DNA of 64,000 bases from Vigna angularis (GCF_016808095.1 NC_068973.1:9296501-9360500), one strand, 5' to 3'; numbered from the stretch's first letter, positions 11,906 through 24,745 are shown. Notes: a model not told the origin generated them from the letters alone. Numbers and translations: made by a program.

Positions 11906-13090
11906 ATGAAGAGGTCATGAATGTACGTGACCTAGTCACGACGTCTTTTTGGTGTTGAAGGATCTTGATCTGCTTGTTTATTATCATTGTTGTTGTCAAG
12001 GGAGGTTACTGTCATGGAGGAAGGTTGTCTAGAGGCCTTATTGTCGAGGTATATTTTGTGTTTGTGGAATGAAGTCTCATGTTGTCTAGTTTAAGTTTAC
12101 ACAAGTGTTCTTGTAATTCCAATACAAAGTTATGTATCCTGATGTATAAATAGTTATAAACAAACAACAGAAAATGTACATGAATGTTGATAGCCAAGCT
12201 GGTGTGTATAGCTTGAAGGCATAATGAAAACAATTAGGTATGTGGGATTGAATTCTTGATATTTAATTATGGAAATCACAAATCATTTGATAATTGATTT
12301 GTGTTGTGCCACCATTGGACCCATTGACCCTTATAAGGTTGTACTATATGGAAAGAGAATTAGTTTATGTAATCATTTATGGTTTCAAAGGTTATTAAAC
12401 AATGAGATGAGGATATCCAAGCACTTAGTGCTTTGTAGGGGGAAATAGGAAAATCGTATAAATGATGCATGGTGGGACTTTGTTGGCTTCTAATCTTAGC
12501 TAGGTCTATTGTGGGACCTATCTCTGAAATTGTTATAAAGTAGTATACGTAGGATGTGTGTTATTACTCATTGAATGATGAATTTTGATTCTTAGGGCAC
12601 GAGGATTCGGTTGTGAACGCATAATGATTGAAAAACCTGTGTATCATCTAAGTTTCGTTATTACTCATTTATGCAACTAAAAAGTTAGTTTTAGCATGTT
12701 TTTTTATCTCATGCTCAATAAACTCAATTATAACAAATCTTAATTAAAATATTCTTTTAAAGTACAAAAACCAATTAAGAATCCAATATTAAAAGTTAAA
12801 TGAGGACATAAATATGCACTCATCAATGAACGTATTGCAATAATATATTTCTTGATTTCTTCTCTTCATGTAGTCCTCTTTATATAGACATCTTCGAAAA
12901 AAAATCATTACTTGAAGTTTTTTACTATCTTCTATGGATGTAGCCCTTAAGGTAAAGTCAGATGTTATATTGCGTCTTGGTAGAGCAACTGTGTTGTGCG
13001 TACAAAAAGAGCAGACATAAAGCATGTATTAAATATTCTTTGAATATCTTCCTATATCTTAATATTGTTTTGATTGTGAGCAAACTTTTT
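11906..13090. other. intergenic, no gene seen
   Basis: No reading frame resembles a known protein and no repeat structure stands out. Short open frames on the minus strand (12012-12233 and 12789-13025) have no visible domain, signal or codon bias. Confidence 0.5.
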
Positions 13091-13094
13091 TATA

Positions 13095-13500
13095 AAGGTG
13101 AAAATTTGCACAAAAAATTATAGCACACCTCAACATACAAAAAAGTATTAGAAAATACATGCTTTAAAGTGTTAGACAATCCTAAACATTTAGACATGAT
13201 CTAGGTACTATCGTTTAACATAGTCTATTTGAGTAACATTAAGTCTTTTAGAACATTTCAAATTATAGCATTTAACATTGTCTAGTGTTTCGTTAAACAC
13301 TATTTATTTTAGACACTTCTGTTATAATTCTCTATAATATTTAGCGCTTATTCTAAACACTAAACATTCTTTAGATGCTATTCTAATTAGACGCTTCTAT
13401 ATTGTTTAAGATACTTAAGGTATAGCATTTAACACTTTTTATTTTTTATTCTAAATGATTAAATATTATTTCATTTAGATGTTATGTTAAACTTTAAAAT
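13095..13500. repeat. degenerate short-repeat region (TTTAGAC / TTTAACA words)
   Basis: Words such as TAGCATTTAACA, TTTAGACACTTCT and TAGACGCTTCT recur on this strand at irregular spacing, some in near-inverted pairs. This resembles the subterminal repeats of DNA transposons, but I could not define ends or a target duplication. Confidence 0.4.
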
Positions 13501-15204
13501 AAGATTTGTTTGGACTATTTTGTCTTAAAAAAATTATTTTAAATTGTATAATCTCAAAATCATTTTTAGTTTAGAATTGTATAATTTAAAACATATTTTT
13601 AAATTGTACAATTTAAATTCAAAAGTCAAAAAACAACTTCAGATTCTGAATTCAAAAAAGACAAAAATGGGAAACAAAATATGAGGGTGCTGGAAAAACG
13701 TTACGGAGGTGCAGGATGAAACTGCCCTCACCCAAAAATCTATCACCCATTGATTGCTTGAATTGCCACCAAAGTCAAGGTTTACAAATTTGTCAGAAAT
13801 ACCCTTACATATTTGTGTCATCTTTAAATTTACCTAATATAACATTAATGATAACTTAAGACATTGCTTAAAGATAACAATAATATCTTTTCACTTTTAT
13901 CAAATGAATACATACACATTAAAACTCTTTACTCATTTTTCTTCAATTCCATTATTAAAACAGCCTCATTGTTCATCTTTTCTTTTTCTTGTTCCGACTT
14001 TGACTCCCTTATTCCAATAAAGCCTTAGAAACGAGAATTAGATATTTATTTATAAAGTAATAATAATGAATGAAAATAATAATTTAATTAAATGAAGCAT
14101 GAATAAATTAGATTCGCTTTAATACGTCTTTAATTAGATAATAAATAGATTAGTATATTATTTATCCCAAATCAGTCGGTACTTCGTCTATTAACGTCCA
14201 ATGAGCATCAACTCAGATTACAAGATGGCACTCTTAAATTATGGATATTATGATGCTGTTTCATTCGAAACTATCTTTACTCGCACGATTTCTTGGAAGC
14301 CTCAAATTTCTGAACCGTAAAAACATATAATGTAGATTTCATTCATCCTGAAATAGTTCGAATACATGGGATAGATGTCAGAATTAATGACAACTGGTTT
14401 GATAAATTAATAAGTGTCACTGTATTTTCATATTAAATTCCATTGACAAGATTGGCCAACAACATCAGTATGTCTAAATGCTTTCGTACATTATTTACGT
14501 TGCCTCCGGTAGCTTTGAAATTTTCTTTGTACTGTGTTGATTCATAAATATACAATGTACATGGAACTTTTTAAAAACGTATTTTACATTAAAATAAAAC
14601 AAGGTACAGTTTTTAAATCTAATAAGAGGAGAAAGATGACCATTATTCTCAAACAATCAATGGTTATCTCAAAATAATGATACTAGCAAACCTCAAAAGT
14701 TGCCCAGGACGCCAAATGTTACTGCATCTAATTTAAACTGGAAAAAGTCTCATCAGATTCAATAGAACTTGATAACACACTCAAATGTGACTCATGCAAG
14801 TAATTAAATAGATTGGATAACACTGAAATAGTAATTGAATATTTGCCTAGGGGTCGTTTCTCATTTGTAAAAAATGGTTCCATACTCCTGCACCCTAAGA
14901 AAATACCGAACTGAAACTGCTATACAATAAATACTGCAACTTTACTAGGTAATCCCACAAGAAAGGTTTATAAAAAAACCGATATAACATTAGTATATGA
15001 AAAGTGCACAAGGGATTAAACCAGAAATAACTCCATAGGACAATAAATATGACTATAGTCAGAGAGAACCAATAACTAGCCTTGGTAGCTTCACCTGCCG
15101 AGATAAGTTGATAACCACAAAGGGTGGCCATATGATCATCCCCTAAAGAACGCTTACATACTCCTACAACGCAAAAAAAAGGTAATATGACCATAATGTA
15201 TTTT
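13501..15204. other. intergenic and 3' flank of the NRP gene
   Basis: Up to about 14880 nothing is recognised. From about 15204 down to 14880 the sequence is the likely 3' UTR of the minus-strand NRP gene. In transcript sense, near 15160-15075, a TTGTAG acceptor-like site, a short GC-richer block and a GCAG|GTGAAG donor-like site suggest a 3'-UTR intron, but this is not proven. Confidence 0.4.
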
Positions 15205-18200
15205 TCATTTGCCATCATCTTCCTCCCCCTCATCGTCATCTTCCTCACCCTCATCATCATCATCTTCAGAGTCACCGTCATCCTTCCCCTGCTGACAGGG
15301 AAATATACATTTTATAATACACCATATATATCTGTATATACTATCTCAATAGTAGTAAAGTGATTATAAATACAAAACCCAAAGGGAATAAAGCAATTGA
15401 TAAGAGCAGCAAGACTAAATGTCAGTTCTGAGATCTGCATTTTCTACATGTAAGCATATTCACAAGTGTACACAGAAATCAATAGTAACACTGAATTGAT
15501 ACAAAATTAAAATCTCGATAGCACAAAACTAAGAGCATGATTTAATGACATTCCACACGATGTTCATTAATGGTTGGCAATGGGTCAATGCTGAAACCAT
15601 CATATTTGCACAATTCACACATTCAGTCATGGTTAATGTACCTTGTAATAGAATATAACGTGGTGATGTCACACATTCATGCCAACTTAATGAAATGGAG
15701 ATGGCGCAAGTGTTAGTTGGTGAGTGTAAACATAACAAAATTTGTCCAGACAACACAGTGGTTGATAAAATATTACACAGGAACTGTATGTGTAATATAT
15801 ATTACACATATTTCCCATCTGCCCCAAAAACACATACTACCCAATAAATGGTAGTGCACAGTACATATTACAGATATAACAAGAAACTGTCACATTCCAA
15901 AGCAATACAAAAGAAAAAATCAATAGCATTAATCAACTAATTATTCTAATACAAGTGTACATCAGTTACCTCATCATCAGCTTCATCCTCATCACCCTCA
16001 TCTTCATCAGGTTCTTCCTGTTCCAAAATAATTGTTATTGCAATTATTGTAAGATACAAGGAACAAAATAATATTGATAGTAAAATGAATGATTCAAAAC
16101 CAAGAAGCATTATTGTCTCCGAAGAGAAAAGGATATCAGAAATGAAAGTTAACTTACATTATTGAAATAAGTAAGCGGATTTGGCCATAAATCATCCTTG
16201 ATTAATTCTGCAACCTGCTATTTAGAAATAAATATAACACTAAAATTTATGACTAAAATACACAAACTAAAGGAAGTCAATTATTATAAGAGAAAAAACA
16301 GCATGGATGCACATGGCATAATGATCAAATCCAGAAAAAATATACCTCATCATGGATGTCATCAATTTCATCTTTTTGCTCAGTGTCGTTAAACCAACTA
16401 AAGAAGCTGCATGCATTAAAATGAGAATAAGAGAACAATTGTTTATTTGTTTCATAATATGTTTACAGAAGGATTTTTGTCAATAATTCTATATAAAATC
16501 ATTAATTGATAATTTATTAAACAAGAATGAAGCGCAAAAGAGAATGTTTTATTTGTTCATTTTTTGTAGTAAAAAATTGTTTGCAATCATACACTAGTAA
16601 ATTGAATTCATTTCCAGATATTAACTATAGCAAAATAAAAGTCCAAACACAACTATTCTAAAAGCAATGCCCATTGACCATATGGAAAACGTTTTATAAA
16701 TGAAGAAATAGAGCATAAATTATAAAAAAAAATGCTAGTCCACAGTATTAAAATTGGTCATATATGCACTGTATTGGTAGTTGATAATCCAATGTAATGT
16801 AAATGGATCTGTGATCAGGTCAAGTATATTTCTTAGCAGATCAGACATATCTCAGTCCCCTTAAAGAGAAAGCAACCCCCGTGCGAACTCAAACAAAAAA
16901 AATACAGTTCTGGTTATCGATAATACAAATAATGGAAAGCCAGAACAATTGCCAGTTAACAGAGCCTGTGCGACCATTGATTTCTTTGTTGTCAATTTTT
17001 AATTGAAAAACACTTGAATCATAGATAGGCACCAACCTGATATCAATAGGAGCCCGCTTGTTCCCTTTTTTCTCATGACTAACTCCATTGGGTATGCTCT
17101 TCATGTTTAACGATTAGGGGTTCAGAAACAAAACAAAAGCAGCATAAGTTGATAAAAGAATTCCGAAAGTTAATGTCATAATCTTACCTTGCCCTCCTTC
17201 CATTTTATGGGAGTGGCAGTGACTTTTGTTGTTCCTTCCTCAAGGAAAGTATAAGTCTTTACAAGTTTTGTATCTTCAAAATAGGGATTGGCGTTGAAAT
17301 TCTGAACAAAAAATCAATTTTGGAAGGGGTTATTATTCAATTAAATGAACAGTCCCTACAAAAAAATAAACTTCTTAAACTGACTGTCTTGCAAAACATT
17401 CCATAGGTCTATAGCAAGGGAAAGAGGAAAGCATCTTACAAAGGTGATTGAGTAGCCTGATTTGACATCTTTAAAATCTTCAACCTCGAGAGAACTCAAA
17501 TACTTAAATATCTACAAAATAAGGGAATCGTTAATGAATTAAAGTTACGCATTAGAAGATATCTGTAACCAAAGTAACAATAGTATTTGACGAACTTCCA
17601 TGTAAAAATTAGGTCCCAAGTAATTAAAAAGAACAGAAAAGTAAACAACTTAAAGCAATCACTCAACTAGAGCTATCTGCTCATGCAAGCACAAGTCAAT
17701 TTAAAGAAAGAATATTCAAAAAGCATCCAGCACCTAGGTTGCTGTGTTCTACTATTAAAAAGGCTTGTGTAACAAGCATAACTCTTAGGGAACAAAAACT
17801 AAAACAGAACAACTTACAAGGGTTTCAAATGCCATTTAAATACCATCGAATAAACAAGACCATATCACTTCATATATGCACAGTGGTACACAAACTCAAA
17901 CAAACCAAAGTAAGCCCATCCAATTTTAGAAAACTGAAAAAGAGACCAGACCTTCTGATCTTCATCGTTCAAAAGATCACCAAGAGCAGGATGACTCAAA
18001 AACTGCAAAAGGACAACAAACAATAATAAACAAGGTATTCCCAACAACACATGTATATAAATCTAATATAATGTGTAAAGTCAAACTCACAGCAGTTAGC
18101 CAAAAATCAGGAATTGACTTGATAATATCATTCCGCTTGTCATAAACGGGCTTCCTAATCTCATTGTACTTCTGCTCTATCTCGAGAACTTTGTCGCTGG

Positions 18201-18597
18201 CTTCTTCGTTGATCTAAAACAACACAGCCAACAAATAAACCAAAGCACAAACAACAGGTTAATGGATCACGTTCCGAAACCAGAAACAGATAATCAAACA
18301 TAAAAGCAATCACATTTAGCGCGTGCAATTCGGAGGCTCCAAAAGCAGAGTCACATTTCCAACGTCACATAAAAACCTCAAAAAAAGACGAGGGAAGATC
18401 CGTAATCCGCGATATTGAAAAAAAAAAAAAAAAGAGGAAGAAGGAAAGCGAGTGGAATATTGAAGAATTGGTACCTTTTCCAGCTCGTCTTGGATCTCCT
18501 GCAACTTCTCAATGGAAAGGACAAGTTCTCCGTCGATTTCGTCGAGGTTCTCCCCCTTCTCGGAAACCTTCAACTTCTTGGTCCTGTCGGCCACCAT
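15205..18597 (-). CDS. NRP1: NAP1-related protein (NRP/SET-type histone chaperone), ten coding exons
   Basis: This encodes a nuclear histone chaperone of the NAP/SET family, which binds H2A-H2B (and H3-H4) and acts in nucleosome assembly and genome stability. Coding exons in transcript order are 18597-18475, 18213-18091, 18002-17952, 17511-17440, 17301-17188, 17098-17037, 16406-16346, 16214-16158, 16017-15970 and 15291-15205. All introns are GT-AG, and together the exons give 265 residues, close to the family's usual 250-260. Residues 20-75 ([20 protein letters not shown] onwards) form the long dimerisation helix. Residues about 83-221 are the NAP earmuff domain ([37 protein letters not shown]). 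Residues 222-263 are the acidic Glu/Asp tail. The ATG at 18597 opens the family N-terminus. Whether it is NRP1 or NRP2 cannot be decided. Confidence 0.93.
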
Positions 18598-18770
18598 CTT
18601 TCTTCCTTATTTTGTTCTGGACGGCGGCCCCTGAGGGTTCTTGCGTAGCTGGTTCGTAAAACCCTAGCACGGTTTAGGCAGAGCGAGACAGGGTAGTAGT
18701 GAAGTGAAGACTTAGGGTTTTGGGGTTTTATATGTGTCGTTCGTGCGCAGTGTCCGGGGTGCACCAAATA
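18598..18770 (-). promoter_or_regulatory. NRP promoter and 5' UTR with telo-box
   Basis: In transcript sense a TATA-like CATATAAAA (about 18725-18733) is followed within 15 bases by AAACCCTAA (about 18712-18720). This is the telo-box found in promoters of many plant ribosomal-protein and cell-cycle genes. A second copy, in the other orientation (AAACCCTAG), lies at 18657-18665 in the leader. The leader is GC-rich relative to its surroundings. Promoter use in dividing cells would fit a histone chaperone; that is inference. Confidence 0.6.
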
Positions 18771-20604
18771 AATGAGCTACCGGATGACATCTGTCCATTT
18801 CAGGGGTAAACTCGTCGTTTCCTTCACCCTGAACTTGATTTTGTGGGCTTGGAACTTACATTTTCTATATTTTTTATGAGAGGGATTTTTAAAAAATAAT
18901 AATATTTACTATATAAATATATATCTATAAAAATATAATCAAAATTTAATAAGTTTAATTAGTATTTTTGGCTTTAAAATGGACATTAGTCTTATTTGGT
19001 AAGTATAAAGGTTAATATTTGGAACTTTTTCTTTTAATTTTTTTTCTTTATTTTTTAGCATTTTTTTTTTCATCTTTTTTCTTTTTCTCTTACCACACCA
19101 TTTCAACACTTTCTTTTTCAACCTCTTCTACACAATCTTTTCATCTTCTTTCTCCTCCTCCCTTACACTAGCATCAACTTTGATAACCTAAACTTCACAT
19201 CATTATCACATTTAAATAGGTTTGTACGTAAATTCTCCTAAAAATGTAAAAGAAACTTATGTCTATTGATCAAGGTAAAATCTCATGACAAACAAGTCTT
19301 AAAGAACTCCCATTTTGACACAAAACCTAGTTGTGGGCAAAATTGAAGGATGATTTTTTTATTTATCAAAGGGAGTAATAAACATAAACTTTTTTATTTA
19401 TCAAAGGGAGTAATAAACATAGACTGTATAGACTTCCAAATCTATAATTGTTAAAGGTTTATGCAATCTTTAACACTAAGATAATTTGATAGGATTTTGA
19501 AGGATAATCCAATATTGATTTTAATCTTTTTGGAGGTCACGTGACATACGAAAATATCAAGTTTTAAACAATAACAACTTTTTAAAGGATTTGAATTTAA
19601 CCATTAAAAAAATTATAAATACCTCAAAGAAATCTACAACTTTCACGTGACGTGGAAGTTAGAAACCTAAAGATTAAAAAAAACGTTAGCATATCTTCTT
19701 TGGGGCCTTAATATACCACATACTCATCTTAACAAAAGTAAAAGATCATCAAAGAGCTGATATGCTTCTAGTACAAGCTGAAGTAAAACCACAAGTATGG
19801 TAGCTTCCATTTAATGAACAAAATTGAGAGAGAAAGAGAGGAATAGGAGTTAGGGGTTTTTTTATGATGGTATGGAGATTACGGAGTTAGGGTTGGTGGT
19901 GTGTGAAAAGGAGGAGAAATGAGATGAAGGGACAATGTTGGATAAGAGAAGGAAGAAAGAGATGAAGGATAGTGTGATGAAAAAAAGGAAAAGAAATGAA
20001 GATATGAAAAATAAAGTAAAAATAAATAAATAAAAATTTAAGATAATGACAAATGACATTTATTAAAAAACATCATCATTTTTTGATTTTAAATAAAATT
20101 GAAACTCGAATAACAAAATATTGAAAAATAATTAAATATTTATTTCAATATAGAAAACAAAGTATTAGTTAAACCAATTTAACATAAATATTTTATTTTA
20201 TATAGTTAAATATTAATATTTAACTTGTGAAGATATATTTATGTTATTGATAAACTCTTTCCATATAATATATATTTTTTGCAGAAGATTATTTTTCAAA
20301 ATATTTATAAATTATTTTTTAAAATATATAATTAAAATCATAGTTAAACTCCACTTTCTTAGTAAGAAAGTTCATCCAAAAAGTACATTTTTTATTATTT
20401 TTTAAACATGTTTCTTTGTATGTTTAAAATATTTTTTCAATAAATATAAACATTTTTATATTTTCTTTAAAAATGTTTACTTAATTTTATATTAATAAGG
20501 ATATTGACGTGATTAAAAGTAAAATGTTTACCGGCTAATTAGGAGTATATATTTTTTATTTTTTTAAAGAAAACCTTAATATATTTGTTATATAATATTA
20601 TTTT

Positions 20605-20607
<3 letters not shown>
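18771..20607. other. intergenic with an inverted pair of T/C-rich and A/G-rich arms
   Basis: A pyrimidine-rich arm at about 19020-19165 and a purine-rich arm at about 19815-20040 are roughly reverse complements (CATCTTCTTTC-like words, TCCTCC, CACACCA) around a 650-bp centre. This may be an old inverted-repeat transposon, but no ends or target duplication could be fixed. No protein family is seen. The Lys-rich open frame on the minus strand at 18939-19121 is a composition artefact. Confidence 0.4.
19355..19424. repeat. 35-bp tandem duplication
   Basis: Two adjacent units (19355-19389 and 19390-19424) carrying ATTTATCAAAGGGAGTAATA differ at one position. This indicates a recent local duplication. 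Confidence 0.9.

Positions 20608-20638
<31 letters not shown>
20608..20638. repeat. (AT)n microsatellite
   Basis: A short uninterrupted AT dinucleotide run in an AT-rich flank. Confidence 0.85.
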
Positions 20639-20640
<2 letters not shown>

Positions 20641-20769
20641 AATTTATCTAAAGACTTACATTTTTCTCTCTTTCGTATATTTTTTTTTTACTTTTTTGAC
20701 ATGTTAATTTTGTTTGATTGGAAAGACAGGTTCTTATTAAGAGCAAGAATCTTATATTTTACTTTTGAG

Positions 20770-21136
20770 GATCTTAAAGCAACACCTATTCATATACATA
20801 TGGGATTCCAACGAGAGCCCTCCATTCTAGTGGAAGAGTCAAATTGGCTTTATCTTTAGTCAATATGGGACTTCCAACACACTTTCCTCATACCGAGGTA
20901 TATACATCTCGAGCGTGAGACTAGACAATAGTGGATGGTCTGATAGTGGCCCGATAACGGGTGAAACAATATGTTCACACAAATCTCGCTAGGATAGGCT
21001 CTAATCTAAGATGCCATGTTAAGAAGTGAACTTTAGGCTTAACTCAACCCCACAAAATCAACTTGTAAGGTGAGCTTTGCACCCACTTATATACTTTAAA
21101 TTGGCCTTATCTCTAGTCGATGTGAGACTTCCAACA
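20770..21136 (-). mobile_element. TRIM-like miniature LTR retroelement, minus orientation
   Basis: The well-kept 118-bp terminal repeat at 21019-21136 reads, on the minus strand, TGTTGGAAGTCTCACATCGA through to CTTAACA. It is followed by a decayed Met-tRNA primer site (TGGCATCTTAGA) and an internal GGATAGGC-type stretch. The second repeat, ending at 20879 in the same CTTCCAACA, is diverged and carries an inserted block of about 40 bases. It has no coding sequence. It is the same family as 4347-4570. I could not fix the left end or a target duplication. Confidence 0.7.
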
Positions 21137-21249
21137 TTGAAGATGACTTATAACGTTCTAATCATAAACAAGTTGGTCTCATTTTACTCATATTGCATTT
21201 CACAACATTAGTCTTAGTGAAACTCAATTAGTTGATTAAGAACTATACA

Positions 21250-22200
21250 TAATTTGTGTGTGAGACAAATCAATATTAAAGTATTGTGCATACTTTCCCT
21301 CTCTCTTTATATATCTATTTTTTTCATGTAATTTATGTGTGTACTAACATAGAAGGAGATACATTGTATAAGAACTTAATACATAATCCTTCTTGTGCGA
21401 CAATCAATGATCTTACTATATTGTCATGAGGCAAAAGACATTTTGATCTAATAACTCTTCCATATCAGTTTTGTAAAGGTTTGTTCTTCTATAGTAAACA
21501 AGGTTTCATGATTTTTATTGACTATACATTGGTCTTTATTAAACATGACATTGCACCTATTGTCACATAATTTACTTATGCACAATAAGTTGTGTTTAAG
21601 CCACTAAATAATTTTATTAATACATAAAGACATACTTGATCAATATCAATTATTCTTCCATGTTGGTCTCCTCCGAATATGACTTTCTCTCTACTCTTGA
21701 TCTTCAAGTCTTGGAATATAGATTTTTTTCCTATCAAGTGATGTGAGTAACAATTGCCTAAGTACCAACATAAAGGTCATCTTTATTGAGTTAAGAATGT
21801 CTACAAGTATGATAATTTGATTTATAGGTACCCATACTTTCATTGGTCCTTTAGGATTAGTTTTCCAATGTGATTTCTTTTTCAAAAAACCACTAGAGAG
21901 TGTACTAGCAAATAAATAGTTGCAAGGATGAATTTGATTAGGTTTTAATTGTTTTTCTTTCTTCTTGTAACATATCCTTGCTTTATCATGATATTTCTTG
22001 GAATTTCTCATCAACAAATCCAAGGATTTTCCACTTATATTAGACTGGGATAAACCTTTTTAAGAAACAAAGTTTTGAAAAAACAAGTCATTTATAAGGT
22101 TATTGTCTTCAGTTTCCATCGGTATTTTCCCTATACTCTCTTTTGTAAGAAGCAATTCTCTTATTAGTTTTTACCAAAACTCACAGGCTACGTCTAATTC
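21250..22200 (-). pseudogene. protease-integrase linker remnant of a SIRE/Maximus-like copia element
   Basis: On the minus strand the open frame 22023-21691 (110 codons) includes WKTNPKGPMKVWVP and KKIYIPRLED, resembling the spacer between gag and protease of large copia elements. Further on, FGGDQHGRIIDID (about 21670-21630) and weak pieces resembling the LKHNLLSISQ and RLGHAS region appear across frames down to about 21350. Frames are broken throughout. The matching LTR-type sequence lies upstream in this orientation, at 23640-24030, so both probably belong to one decayed element. The family assignment is from remembered motif resemblance. Confidence 0.6.
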
Positions 22201-23639
22201 TCCATTAAGCACACAACTGAAAATGTTCCCTTTATAAAACAAATCATTACAATGAGTACACCAACACATCTGAGTTATAATGAATACACAAACATCTCTA
22301 AGTTACAATGAGAGTTCTCACCTCTCTAGGTAATCTCCCTCAATGATTACAAACTCTCAATAATAAAAAGAAAAACTCTCAACAAAAAGTACAAATTGAA
22401 GATAAACCACGATTAAGAGTGCATAGGATAATTTGATTACAAATAACGTGTTTCCGTATTCAAATATAAAAAGCCAGTTGATCATTTAACGCACTTCAAA
22501 TAATAGATATATTAATTGTTTATGAAATCTTTCAAGTATATCTCATTACCTCGAAATATTTTTATGGTTAAAACTTAATTCATTAGAATTGGATTTAAAT
22601 TAAATTTCTAAGTACCATACGTCATCTAATAATGTGTCAAACGAGGTCTTATGGTTGTCCGATTTGAGAAAGTAACTAATACGATATAAATACCTAGTTG
22701 CATGAATACACATGTTAAAGAGATTACATAAATATTAATCCATATCACTTAAAGAGTTTGTTATCGTTAAAACCATAAAGTGTCTTATATGAATTGGACA
22801 ATCTAACGTAGTGTATTTTAGATCATCTGATCTTAATAATGTTGGATTTATGATTTTAACAATTTCTCTGAATTTTACAATATAGGGTACAAACTATATT
22901 GATTCTCAAAGGATTACACATTAATTATATTCAAACTCTAGTATTCTTCTTGTAAAAATTAAATTGGGAATTTAAGGATTGAAATTGTAGAACACAAAAA
23001 TTGGAAAAGGAAAATTAGAGATCAAAACTTAAAACTAAAATGAACAAAATGGATCATTCGAAAAACATAACTAGAGAAAATATGGATAAGACAAAAACAA
23101 TAAAGAGAGAAAAGAAATGAAAGAAGATGAGGAGACAATTCTCAAAGCTTTGAAATTAAGCAAATGATTTTTGTCATAGTTTTAGCAAATTCAAGTCTTT
23201 TATAGACTTCGAAAATCGAAGCAAATATGGACCTAAATCGAAGCAATCATAGACTCTAATTAGGTATGTAAGTCTAACTACAAAAATTTAAATTAATGGA
23301 CACAAAAATCTAATGCATAGGGGTTTGTCTACAAAAAATTAACAAATCTTTTTCAACTTAAAAAAATCATAAAAGATTGCATTAAACTCCAAATTCAACA
23401 AACCATGTCCATTTTGAAGCACTAAAAGTGTATAATCCAATTAAACTAGAATCAACCAAAAATAATATCTAAAAAAATATGTTTAAAGTAGTGAACAAAT
23501 GTTAGATGAGTTGAAAATATAAAATTAAAATAAACATGCATAATGAACCCAATTTGTTATTGTTGACATAAAATGATGTAAACACCAAAAATAAAATATA
23601 TGAAAAATGTAATCTAATGTGTGTAAAATATGTGACATC
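22201..23639. other. transposon-like or intergenic filler, no gene seen
   Basis: It lies between the copia remnant and the LTR-type array where gag would be expected, yet I see no gag motif. Short words such as GTTACAATGAG recur at about 22245-22330. The rest is AT-rich without recognisable structure. Confidence 0.4.
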
Positions 23640-24030
23640 ATTAACTCTGCAAGACACAATACGAGTATGTTGTAGACCACATACTCATTTTAGCAATGAC
23701 CACTATTGGCTAAACGCTGTGTATTCTTTGGACTACAGTCATTCATGCTCAAACATTAAGTATTCTTTAGGCCACAATCAATCCTAATCAACAATGAGTA
23801 TTATTTGAACACAATCTCTTCTATCTAAAACTTGAGTATTCTTTGAATCCAATCTCTATTGGCTAATTATTGAGTTTATAAAGAGGGTATGATCTATCAC
23901 ATGTTTACTAACTAAAAAATGGTAATGTCTTAAAACAAATATAAGATTAATAATGATTTTTTATGTTGTTAATGAACACAATAATATTCTTGCTCACAAA
24001 CTAAGTCTTCGAGAATTATTAAATATTACA
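23640..24030 (-). repeat. LTR remnant with internal short tandem array (SIRE-like family, copy 1)
   Basis: At least five imperfect units of 35-45 bases share GAGTATTCTTTG(G/A)..CCAC/CAATC..TATTGGCTAA. After them comes AATGAACACAATAATATTCT, which parallels AATGAACTCAACGATGTTCT in the copy at about 36250. The same layout recurs at about 35940-36180, 47640-47770 and 56520-56720, which supports a common LTR family. Confidence 0.55.
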
Positions 24031-24085
24031 TGAGCTTAAAGAGCTATCGTTGTCATTATTATCATCATTTTTCAAGAGATCTTTT

Positions 24086-24540
24086 GATGGAGTCATTTTT
24101 TCCCTCACAACAAAAGATTGGAAATTCTTGAAACTACTAAGTTTTTGAAAAAAACTTAGTTGGATCACACACACATGATGGGGTCCTTTTTTCCCTTACA
24201 ACAAAAGATTGGAAATTCACACATACACACACGTCTCTTCTCGTTTACCTTAAATGAATTTTCTATGGTCCCTAAAGTTATTGTCTCATTTTAGCCTATT
24301 TTAGGTTTATTCGACCTGATGTGAGACTTTATGCTTCATTTGCCTCTTTCATTTCTCTTTTCTCATTTGCCTTGAATGGATTTTCTAGGGTTTCTTCATG
24401 GTTTGACCATTCATTCAAGGTCTAATTGACGTGAGTCTTTCTCCTTCATTTGTCTTTTCTCCTTTACTTTGAATGAATTTTCTAAGATTTCTTCATAATT
24501 TGACCATCAATTCAAGGTCCAATTTGAGGCTCAAATAAGA
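24086..24540. repeat. two local direct-repeat sets
   Basis: CAACAAAAGATTGGAAATTC with its preceding GATGG(A/G)GTC..TTTTTTCCC occurs at 24086 and again 91 bp later at 24177. Downstream, units of about 97-119 bp carrying TGAATGAATTTTCTA and TTGACCAT(T/C)AATTCAAGGTC are repeated about three times between 24250 and 24530. Confidence 0.7.
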
Positions 24541-24745
24541 TCCAAAACTAGTCCACTTATGTATTTACAATATCCAACAAAATACAAAGAAAAATGTAAA
24601 TCACAAAATCAAGAAGAGAGAAAAGAAAAATACTAGAGTTCTACTCTTTAAAGTACTAAAGTTTTTTTTAAGCTTCATCTTATTCTATCATTTCTTAGTC
24701 ATGAGTTTTTTTTTTCAGTGTCTTTTTTGTGCACCATATTCCTAA

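Noticed and set aside
14895..15281. 128-codon minus-strand open frame with Met/Arg repeats
   Set aside because: It is another frame of the acidic-tail exon of the NRP gene plus its 3' UTR.
18316..18597. 93-codon minus-strand open frame starting at the NRP ATG
   Set aside because: Only the first 41 codons are exon 1; the rest is read-through into intron 1, and the spliced form matches the family.
18939..19121. Lys-rich minus-strand open frame
   Set aside because: It reflects a T/C-rich low-complexity stretch and has no family resemblance.
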